A DNA stretch of 33,075 bases. It comes from Proteocatella sp051653405 (GTDB lineage: Bacteria; Bacillota; Clostridia; Peptostreptococcales; Filifactoraceae). How positions within the stretch are numbered: the stretch's first letter is position 1; every line of letters begins with the position of its first letter. The notes under the pieces are model-generated. The model saw nothing but the letters and a program-made list of their open reading frames with translations. It was not told the DNA's origin and did no database searches. Of the stretch, positions 16,340 to 23,510 are shown one piece after another. The stretch is from NCBI GenBank assembly GCA_051653405.1, contig JBOFWC010000085.1, positions 1 to 33,075 of the forward strand, read 5' to 3'. The position numbers were made by a program, and so were the translations under genes.

Positions 16340-16960
16340 TTAATTATTAGAGTAAAATTTATCCAAGATTCTCTTTTCCGCTTCGATTGCTTGTTTTTCA
16401 AGAATTTCTACTTTTTCAGAATACTCTTTTACAAAAGCCTCATCTTTTATTGAACTCAGGTTTATTCTCGTATTCAAAAGTGCTGATAATACAGCCGTTC
16501 TTGACATCATCGCAGACACGAGACCATCTGTAACTGCATTTTTATTTCCACTTGTGACTGCCATATCTGCAAGCGGCATTATCTCATAAGCAAGAGAAGC
16601 TACTTCAAAAGGCACTATAGCCGCTTCTTTCAGACCTTCTTGCATAACACTTATTCTAAATGCTTTTTCCTCATCAGTATCTTTAGGAAGTTTTAAGGCT
16701 TCCATATACTTATTAAATGATTCAGAATCTCGTTTTATATCATCTAAAAGCTGCTCTCTTATCTTTCCTGCTTTTTCAATAAGAACTTTCATTTCAGCAT
16801 CAGCTTCTTCATAACCTTTTTTATTTATAGTTAGCTCTGCAACCATCTGAGAAAGTGCTGCGGCAAGAGAACCTGCCAGCGCTGCTACACTTCCTCCACC
16901 TGGTACTGGACTGCTAGATGCTGTTTTTTGAGTAAATTCTATGAGCGTCATTTCCTTCAT
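16340..16960 (-). CDS. fchA: Formiminotransferase-cyclodeaminase family protein (methenyltetrahydrofolate cyclohydrolase / cyclodeaminase)
   Basis: 206 residues, all-helical cyclodeaminase family. The N-terminal motif SSPVPGGGSVAALAGSLAAA is the family hallmark and forms the folate/active-site region. As the last gene of the hut operon it is expected to deaminate 5-formimino-tetrahydrofolate to 5,10-methenyl-tetrahydrofolate plus ammonia; relatives in purine-fermenting clostridia act as methenyl-THF cyclohydrolase, so either or both activities are possible. In mammals this domain is fused to the formiminotransferase; here it is separate. ATG start with AAAGGAG upstream; 13 bases after hutI. 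Cytoplasmic. Confidence 0.9.
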   Translation of the reverse strand: MKEMTLIEFTQKTASSSPVPGGGSVAALAGSLAAALSQMVAELTINKKGYEEADAEMKVLIEKAGKIREQLLDDIKRDSESFNKYMEALKLPKDTDEEKAFRISVMQEGLKEAAIVPFEVASLAYEIMPLADMAVTSGNKNAVTDGLVSAMMSRTAVLSALLNTRINLSSIKDEAFVKEYSEKVEILEKQAIEAEKRILDKFYSNN

Positions 16961-16973
16961 TATACAATCTCCT

Positions 16974-18215
16974 TTATTTTTTAACTATAACCCCATTTTT
17001 TATAACGGTCTCCACTATATTTATCCCCACATTATAAGGCAAGAAATTTATAGAAGGATATTCCAGTATCAAAATATCTGCCTTCTTTCCAACATCAAGA
17101 CTTCCTACTTCATTTTCTTTTCCAAGAGCACATGCTGCATTAAGCGTAAGGGCAGTTATTATCTCCTCTATTTTCATACCCATATGAATTGCTGAAAGTG
17201 CAATTACAAGTGGAATTGAGTTTGTAAAACAGCTCCCTGGATTAAAGTCAGTTGCAAGCGCTACTGCACAGCCTGAATCTATCATATGTCTAGCTCTTGC
17301 ATAATCTTCTTTTAGCGAAAATGCTGTTGCGGGAAGAAGTGTCGCTACTGTATTTCCTGAAGACAGCATAGCAATTCCCTTATCTGAAGCTTGTAGTAGA
17401 TGATCTGCTGATTTTGCTCCAAGCTCACATGCAAGCTCGGTTCCTCCAAGCTGAACAATTTCATCTGCATGAATTTTTAGACCTACGCCCATATTTTTTG
17501 CTGCAGTTAGGAATCGTCTTGACTGCTCAATAGAAAATACGTTTTTTTCGCAAAATATGTCTGCAAATTCGATAAGATTTTCTTTTTTCGCAGTTTCCAT
17601 CACTTTTATCATATACTCGATAAATTCATCTTCTTTTCCCTTCCACTGTGGAAGTACGCTATGTGGTCCAAGAAAAGTGCTCACGATGTCAACTACATGA
17701 TTTTTATCCAAAAGTTCTACTGCTCTAAGCTGTTTTAATTCAGTTTCTTCATCAAGTCCATAGCCACTTTTAGCCTCTACTGTAGTTACTCCAAATTCGA
17801 GCATCTTATCTAGACGTTTTTTTCCAAGAACTACAAATTCTTCAAGCTCAGTCTTTCTAGTCGCATTTACAGTGTTTGCTATACCGCCCCCACGTTCCAT
17901 TATAGACATATAGGTATCTCCATTTAATCTCCATGAAAATTCCTCTGCTCTGTACCCTCCAAAAATAAGATGGGTATGTGAATCTATAAATCCTGGAAGT
18001 ACTGCTTTTCCTGAAGCATCTATAATTTCATACTGCGTTTCCTCATATTTATTAAATATCTCTTCAGTGGTTCCAATAGCTTTTATTATACCATCTTCTA
18101 CGACAATCGCACCATCTTTTATTAGCCCGATATCCATCATCTCGCTACCTTTTTTTGCCTTAAAGCCACTAGAAGTAACTAATTCGCTTGCATTTTTTAT
18201 TATAAATCTATTCAT
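16974..18215 (-). CDS. hutI: Imidazolonepropionase
   Basis: 413-residue amidohydrolase that opens the ring of 4-imidazolone-5-propionate to N-formimino-L-glutamate, third step of histidine breakdown. Metal-binding motif HTHLIFGG follows the first beta strand (about residues 80-87); the segment EFSWRLNGDTYMSIMERGGG carries substrate residues typical of HutI. Later motifs are KSGYGLDEETE, the metal His in IHADEI, ADHLLQ, and the metal Asp in ATDFNPGS. Length is normal for the family. Start ATG, with the ribosome site overlapping the ftcD stop region; gap to ftcD 11 bases. Transcribed with hutU and ftcD upstream and fchA downstream. Confidence 0.97.
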   Translation of the reverse strand: MNRFIIKNASELVTSSGFKAKKGSEMMDIGLIKDGAIVVEDGIIKAIGTTEEIFNKYEETQYEIIDASGKAVLPGFIDSHTHLIFGGYRAEEFSWRLNGDTYMSIMERGGGIANTVNATRKTELEEFVVLGKKRLDKMLEFGVTTVEAKSGYGLDEETELKQLRAVELLDKNHVVDIVSTFLGPHSVLPQWKGKEDEFIEYMIKVMETAKKENLIEFADIFCEKNVFSIEQSRRFLTAAKNMGVGLKIHADEIVQLGGTELACELGAKSADHLLQASDKGIAMLSSGNTVATLLPATAFSLKEDYARARHMIDSGCAVALATDFNPGSCFTNSIPLVIALSAIHMGMKIEEIITALTLNAACALGKENEVGSLDVGKKADILILEYPSINFLPYNVGINIVETVIKNGVIVKK

Positions 18216-18226
18216 AATTCACCATC

Positions 18227-19117
18227 CTAAAGTCTAGTTTCTAAAACCTGATCCATACTAAAATTCTCTATTCTTAAATAATATTCTGCACAATCTACAA
18301 GGGCCTGCATAGGTACAAGACCTACAACCTCACTACCTATAACATTTACACCATATCGCTGTGCTTCCATCTTTACAGTTTCAAACACTCTGTATATTGC
18401 AGATTTTGTATAATCTGTAAGGTTCATTGAAACCTGAGCCACGTTTCTGTCTTCAAGCATAACGCCCATCGCCTTAACATATCTGAAGCCTCCGCCAATA
18501 TGTCTCACCTGCTTAGCGATTTTATCCGCTACTGCTAAATCTGAAGTTCCAAGATTTATATTGTATGCTACAAGCGGCATTCTTGCTCCAATAACAGTTG
18601 CACCTCCAGTTGGATGAATAGTAGAAGGCCCAAAATCAGGTTTCCACATATCATCTTTCATTTTTTCTGCCATGCCTTCGAATTGGCCTTTTCTAATAGC
18701 TGCTAAATTTTCTCTATGAGGTGCTGATGCTGATTTTTCATAAAGGAAAAATGGCTGTCCAAATTTTTCGCTCGCTTCTTTAGCTACGTCTTTAGCTAAA
18801 ATATCTGCTTCTTCTATAGTCACATTTCTTATAGGAATAAATGGCACTACATCTACGGCTCCCATTCTAGGATGTTGCCCCTCATGTTTAGTCATATCTA
18901 TAAGTTCAATTGCTTTTCCTATAAATTCAACTACTGCCTTTTTTAAAGCTTCTGGTTCGCCTACTACAGTCACCACACATCTATTATGATCTTTATCTGG
19001 ACTATAATCTAAAAGCTTTACGCCTTCTTTTGCTCTAAAACAATTTACGATTTTTTCAATTTTTTCTAAATCTCTTCCCTCACTAAAATTTGGTACACAT
19101 TCTACAATTCTATTCAT
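18227..19117 (-). CDS. ftcD: Glutamate formimidoyltransferase
   Basis: 296 residues. Transfers the formimino group from formiminoglutamate to tetrahydrofolate, releasing glutamate. The N-terminus ECVPNFSEGRDLEKIEKI is the family signature, followed by HNRCVVTVVGEP, HPRMGAVDVVPFIP with the catalytic-site His, and GPSTIHPTGGATVIGAR. It contains only the N- and C-subdomains of the transferase; the cyclodeaminase half found in the animal bifunctional enzyme is supplied by the separate fchA product. ATG start with GGGGAGAAA upstream; 13 bases after hutU. Cytoplasmic, folate-dependent, feeding one-carbon units to the cell. Confidence 0.97.
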   Translation of the reverse strand: MNRIVECVPNFSEGRDLEKIEKIVNCFRAKEGVKLLDYSPDKDHNRCVVTVVGEPEALKKAVVEFIGKAIELIDMTKHEGQHPRMGAVDVVPFIPIRNVTIEEADILAKDVAKEASEKFGQPFFLYEKSASAPHRENLAAIRKGQFEGMAEKMKDDMWKPDFGPSTIHPTGGATVIGARMPLVAYNINLGTSDLAVADKIAKQVRHIGGGFRYVKAMGVMLEDRNVAQVSMNLTDYTKSAIYRVFETVKMEAQRYGVNVIGSEVVGLVPMQALVDCAEYYLRIENFSMDQVLETRL

Positions 19118-19130
19118 GTCAGTTTCTCCC

Positions 19131-21155
19131 CTATTTCATATATTTTTTATAAGTTTTTTCAATAAGTTCATCATTTGCAATAAAAGGCAGGGTTATATGA
19201 TCTGTGCTTTTAGAAACCTCATTGTAATCTGCCACAGTCGATACTGAATTCTCACATCTAGCCCAGCTTCTTCTTGCTACTCCAATCATAGTATCCCAAG
19301 GTATTACATTTCTTAAAATTTCATCAACTCTTTCGCTTCCGTCAAGTACCATTCCAAATCCGCCATTTATTGATTTTGAAATTCCTACACCTCCGCCATT
19401 ATGAAGTGCTACAAGACTCATTCCTCTTCCTGCATTTCCAGCAAAACAATGTACTGCCATATCTGCGGTAACATTACTTCCATCATAGATATTAGAAGTT
19501 TCTCTAAAAGGAGAGTCTGTACCGCCTGTATCATGATGGTCTCTTCCTAGCATAACTGGGCCAATTTCCCCATTTCTAACCATATCGTTAAATTTAAGCG
19601 CTATATCTCGTCTTCCAAATGCATCTTGATATAAAATTCTGCATTTAGTTCCTACTACAAGATTGTTTTTCTTAGCATCTCTAATCCATATATAGTTATC
19701 TCTATCTTGTCCTCTTCTATCTGGATTTATTATTTCCATAGCCGCTCTATCCGTTTTATCTAAATCTTCTTCACTTCCACTTAAGCAGCACCATCTAAAT
19801 GGACCATATCCATAGTCAAAAAGCTCTGGCCCCATTATATCTTCAACATATGAAGGGAAAATAAAACCTTCTGAGGTATCATGTCCATTCTTAGCTATAT
19901 CTTTGCAGCCTGCATCAAATACAGCCTTCATAAATGCATTTCCGTAGTCAAAGAAATAAGTTCCTCTTGAAACAAGTTCTGCAATTAAATGATAGTGTTT
20001 TATTAAGCTTTCATTTACAAACTTAACAAATGTAGCTTTATCAGATTCTAACAGCTTTGTTCTTTTTTCAAAATCAATCCCTTGGGGACAATATCCGCCA
20101 TCATACGGAACATGGCATGAAGTCTGATCAGATAGTAATTCTATATGAACATTATTATCTACTGCGTATTCAAGCAAGTCTACAATATTTCCATGATATG
20201 CTATTGATACAGCCTTCTTCTCCTCCATGTATTTATGAGCTGCTTCAAACGCTTCCTTTGCTGAGTCTGTAATTTTTGAAACCCAGCCTTGATTGTATCT
20301 AGTTTCTATTCTCGAATAATCGACCTCTGCTATTATACCTACGCCTCCTGCTATTTCAATCGCTTTAGGTTGAGCACCACTCATTCCACCAAGGCCTGAC
20401 GTAACAAATAAATGGCCTGCAAGGTCTTTTTCAGGAGCTATCCCAAGCATTTTTCTACCTGCATTAAGTATAGTATTAAATGTTCCATGAACTATACCTT
20501 GAGGCCCTATGTACATCCAGCCTCCCGCTGTCATTTGGCCGTAACTCGAAACTCCCATAGCTGTAGCTTTTGCCCAGTCCTCAGGATTGTCAAACATACC
20601 TATCATAAGTCCATTTGTAATTACTACTCTTGGACTTGTTTTGCTAGATTTAAACAGTCCCATAGGATGCCCTGACATCATAACAAGTGTTTGCTCATCA
20701 GTAAGTACTTCTAAATATTTTTTTAAAAGCTGATACTGCATCCAGTTCTGAACTACCTGTCCTGTCTCCCCATAAGTAACAAGTTCATAAGGATACAGCG
20801 CAATCTCATGATCAAGGTTATTGTCTACCATGACTTGAAAAGCCTTGCCTTCTACACAATTTCCATTATACTGATCTATTGGTTTCCCATATATTCTGTC
20901 CTTTGGCATAAATCTATAACCATATATTCTTCCACGAGTCATAAGTTCTTCCATAAACTCTGGAATAACTTCTTCATGAAGATTTTCAGGTATATATCTA
21001 AGTGCATTTTTTAGCGCAAGTTTAATTTCTCTTTCATTTAGAGTTAATTCCCTCTTAGGCGCTCTTCTTATCCCCTCTTTAAAAACAGGATATTCAGGAA
21101 GAACATCATCCAATTTTATAGTCATTGCATTTGAAATTTCAGCATTTTTCAACAT
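19131..21155 (-). CDS. hutU: Urocanate hydratase
   Basis: 674 residues. Converts urocanate to 4-imidazolone-5-propionate using a tightly bound NAD+ as electrophile. Visible hallmarks are GLGGMSGAQPKA (NAD-binding), QTSCHVPYDGGYCPQG, YGPFRWCCLSG with the conserved active-site cysteine region, and GRDHHDTGGTDSPFRETSN. It is longer than the roughly 555-residue Bacillus/Pseudomonas enzyme, mainly through an N-terminal extension and insertions, as in the long class seen in clostridia and fusobacteria. ATG with CGGAGGT upstream. First gene of hutU-ftcD-hutI-fchA. hutH, which makes urocanate from histidine, is not in the window. Divergent from the regulator at 21307. Confidence 0.97.
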   Translation of the reverse strand: MLKNAEISNAMTIKLDDVLPEYPVFKEGIRRAPKRELTLNEREIKLALKNALRYIPENLHEEVIPEFMEELMTRGRIYGYRFMPKDRIYGKPIDQYNGNCVEGKAFQVMVDNNLDHEIALYPYELVTYGETGQVVQNWMQYQLLKKYLEVLTDEQTLVMMSGHPMGLFKSSKTSPRVVITNGLMIGMFDNPEDWAKATAMGVSSYGQMTAGGWMYIGPQGIVHGTFNTILNAGRKMLGIAPEKDLAGHLFVTSGLGGMSGAQPKAIEIAGGVGIIAEVDYSRIETRYNQGWVSKITDSAKEAFEAAHKYMEEKKAVSIAYHGNIVDLLEYAVDNNVHIELLSDQTSCHVPYDGGYCPQGIDFEKRTKLLESDKATFVKFVNESLIKHYHLIAELVSRGTYFFDYGNAFMKAVFDAGCKDIAKNGHDTSEGFIFPSYVEDIMGPELFDYGYGPFRWCCLSGSEEDLDKTDRAAMEIINPDRRGQDRDNYIWIRDAKKNNLVVGTKCRILYQDAFGRRDIALKFNDMVRNGEIGPVMLGRDHHDTGGTDSPFRETSNIYDGSNVTADMAVHCFAGNAGRGMSLVALHNGGGVGISKSINGGFGMVLDGSERVDEILRNVIPWDTMIGVARRSWARCENSVSTVADYNEVSKSTDHITLPFIANDELIEKTYKKYMK

Positions 21156-21196
21156 AATCTTACCTCCGATTTCTTATTTGCTTCTTATTTAAGAAT

Positions 21197-21227
21197 ATTC
21201 TATCAAATCAGCCGTCGATAAAACGTC
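21197..21227 (-). promoter_or_regulatory. hutU promoter: extended -10 with an 11-bp-period GACG direct repeat in place of a -35
   Basis: Read on the minus strand: GACGTTT (21227-21221), four bases, GACGGCT (21216-21210), seven bases, then TGATAGAAT with the -10 hexamer at 21202-21197. No acceptable -35 lies 16-18 bp upstream. Direct heptamers with 11-bp period ending 7-8 bp before the -10 are the known arrangement of SARP activator sites, and a SARP-like gene is divergent. The assignment as its binding site is an inference. Confidence 0.55.
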
Positions 21228-21246
21228 TATTTTTTCTGAATTTTGC

Positions 21247-21280
21247 TTGAAAAATGAAAATTAATACTATAGTATATAAT
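21247..21280 (+). promoter_or_regulatory. Probable promoter region of the SARP-like regulator gene
   Basis: TTGAAA (21247-21252) followed after 17 bp by TAGTAT (21270-21275); a perfect TATAAT (21275-21280) is present but too far (22 bp) from this -35. A 12-bp palindrome, ATACTATAGTAT (21264-21275), covers the -10 region. Which hexamers are used is uncertain. Confidence 0.35.
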
Positions 21281-21306
21281 TAACGTTTATGTAAGGAAGG
21301 TGTAAT

Positions 21307-23442
21307 ATGTATAAAATAGTGGTTACCATGCTGGATTTTCCCAGCGTTAAATTAAATGATAAAGAAATTATTTTCCCATATAAAAAGCTCGAAGCCCTTT
21401 TTTACTATCTATGCGTCAAAAAAAAGATAAGCAGAGATGAAGCTACCTATCTGTTCTGGTCAGACCATAACGAAAGCAATGCAAAAAAAAATCTTAGAGA
21501 TGCGCTTTATAACTTAAAAAAACTTTTTGGATTCGATATAATTCTCAATGTAAAAAATAAATACATAACATTAAATAATGATTATGACATATCCATAGAT
21601 ATGGATGATTTTTTAAAAAACAAAGATATTTCAATATATAAAACAGACTTTTTAGAAAACTTCCATGTGAAAAATTGCTATGAATTTGATGCTTGGTGTG
21701 AAGAAACTAGAGATTTTGTAAAAATCGAATACAACAATCTATTGTACTTAAAAATCCAAGAAACCCTTGAAAGTAAAAATGCTGAACAGCTTGAATATTA
21801 CAGCAAAATACTTATAAAATCCCATCCCTATGATGAAACTTTATACCGAAATCTTATGAGTGCTTTTTCAAGTCTAAACCGCTGCAATAACGCTATCACA
21901 CTTTATAGCCAGCTTTGTGAAACCCTAAATAGAGATTTAAAGGTTTCGCCTGAAAAAGAAACCCAAGATCTTTTCGAAAAGATTTTACTAAAAATAGAAT
22001 CTGATAATGCAAAATCTCGTTCACTTTATTATAGTTCATTTGAAAACAATAGAAAGCTTGAGCTTGAAAATCGAAAATTCCCGACCAAATCTCAAGCCTT
22101 AATAAAAAACAAGATTTTAAAATTAAATTCAAAAGAAAAAACAATTGCAGAAATAATAGCTATATTCCCTCAAAAATGTAGCTTTGAAGAAATAAAAATA
22201 TTTTCAAAAATATCCGAGCCTGAAATATTTTCTTATTTAGAAAATCTAATATCCAAGCTTATTATAAAAGAATTTCCAGTCGGTTATAAAGTATATTATT
22301 CCTTTACCAGCGATAAAATAAAACAAATAGTTTATGAAGCTCAATCCCTATCAAAAAGGCGTTATCTTCATAACTTAATCGGCGAATACTATGAAAGCCA
22401 GTATATACTAAGCCCTAATCTTCAAATATGTTCCAAGCTTATATATCACTACGAAAAATCATATGCGCTTTCTAAAACCTATAATTATAAATTAGATTAT
22501 TTAAATGAAATATGCAAGGCTCAGCACGAAATATATCCACTTATCTACTTTGAAGCTTCTTCATACAGCGATGAACAGCTATCTGTCGATGAAGCCTATA
22601 TTTTTAAGCTTTTTGATGAGATAAAAACCGTTTCACTGGAATTTGAAAGTGAATTTGAAGTAAAAAAAATATATATGAAATATTATTATATAATTGGAAG
22701 ATATTATATATCCCAGGGTATGTATGAACAAGGCTTTCAGTATGTAAATAACTGCATCTCTTTTGCAAAAGAAATTGAAGCTTATGACTATTTATTTTCT
22801 TCATATATTCAGCTAATATTTCAATGCATCCAAACTGATGATATTATAAATATGAAAACCTATTTAAATAAGGCGTTTAATTATTTGAAGTTTTCCTATA
22901 ATAAAGAAAATCTAGCTATAATGATGAGATTAAAAGGGCTTTATCTATATAAAATATCCGCTTTAAAAGATGCTGAAAAACTTCTAACAAAATCAATAAC
23001 CCTTTTAAAAACTGATTCTATCACAAAACCCTATTACAACATAGCAATCGCTGCCTCCCTTAACTATCTTGGTAAAATAGCTATCTCAAATAATAATTAT
23101 GAACTTGCACTTAAATATTTTGAAGAAGGTATAACACTATGTAAAAATGACTATTCCCTAAATGCACTTGGTATGTTTTACGCAAATAGTGCTAAACTTT
23201 TTTATGATACAAAAAACTATGAAAAAGCAAAGGACTATATTTCCTCATCTATTGATTGTTTTGAAAAAAATAACTTTTTATGGGGTAGAGGCTTTGCTGA
23301 GGCATATGCTGCAATTATAGAACTTTCACTTAGTAATGAGAGCTCAGCCTTTGCTCATTATCATATTTCAAAAAAAATAAATCAAAGCTTATCACATCCA
23401 GAAGCCCTTGAGTTATTAAAAAAGCTAGATACTATTTTTTAA
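21307..23442 (+). CDS. SARP/BTAD-type transcriptional regulator with TPR region, divergent from hut
   Basis: 711-residue cytoplasmic protein. Residues about 1-100 form a winged helix of OmpR/SARP type (FPYKKLEALFYYLC, then SNAKKNLRDALYNLKKLFG as recognition region). Residues about 105-235 are a bacterial transcriptional activator domain (BTAD), with HPYDETLYRNLMSAFSSLNR and TLYSQLCETLNRDLKVSPEKET. Residues about 265-360 resemble the winged helix that follows the NTPase in STAND regulators, and about 440-711 are helical TPR-like repeats (YYIIGRYYISQGMYEQGF, AASLNYLGKIAISNNNYELAL, YANSAKLFYDTKNYEKA). I see no P-loop NTPase. ATG with AAGGAAGG upstream. Divergent position makes it the likely regulator of hut; effector unknown. 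Confidence 0.8.
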   Translation: MYKIVVTMLDFPSVKLNDKEIIFPYKKLEALFYYLCVKKKISRDEATYLFWSDHNESNAKKNLRDALYNLKKLFGFDIILNVKNKYITLNNDYDISIDMDDFLKNKDISIYKTDFLENFHVKNCYEFDAWCEETRDFVKIEYNNLLYLKIQETLESKNAEQLEYYSKILIKSHPYDETLYRNLMSAFSSLNRCNNAITLYSQLCETLNRDLKVSPEKETQDLFEKILLKIESDNAKSRSLYYSSFENNRKLELENRKFPTKSQALIKNKILKLNSKEKTIAEIIAIFPQKCSFEEIKIFSKISEPEIFSYLENLISKLIIKEFPVGYKVYYSFTSDKIKQIVYEAQSLSKRRYLHNLIGEYYESQYILSPNLQICSKLIYHYEKSYALSKTYNYKLDYLNEICKAQHEIYPLIYFEASSYSDEQLSVDEAYIFKLFDEIKTVSLEFESEFEVKKIYMKYYYIIGRYYISQGMYEQGFQYVNNCISFAKEIEAYDYLFSSYIQLIFQCIQTDDIINMKTYLNKAFNYLKFSYNKENLAIMMRLKGLYLYKISALKDAEKLLTKSITLLKTDSITKPYYNIAIAASLNYLGKIAISNNNYELALKYFEEGITLCKNDYSLNALGMFYANSAKLFYDTKNYEKAKDYISSSIDCFEKNNFLWGRGFAEAYAAIIELSLSNESSAFAHYHISKKINQSLSHPEALELLKKLDTIF

Positions 23443-23444
23443 AT

Positions 23445-23510
23445 AAAAAACTACTCATGTTAATAAACCCAATTTGGTTTCCCAAAAAATTTAAACATGA
23501 GTAGTTTTTT
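23445..23510. terminator. Long bidirectional terminator between the regulator and the exporter operon
   Basis: Perfect 17-bp inverted repeat AAAAAACTACTCATGTT (23445-23461) / AACATGAGTAGTTTTTT (23494-23510). The 32-nt loop contains a small second hairpin (AAACC/GGTTT). A and T runs at the ends make it work in both directions; it abuts the stop codon of the minus-strand ABC gene. Confidence 0.88.

Noticed and set aside
21281..21290. TAACGTTTAT upstream of the regulator start, similar to half of the hutU repeat
   Set aside because: A single copy, next to the ribosome site and without an 11-bp partner; too weak to call a second binding site.
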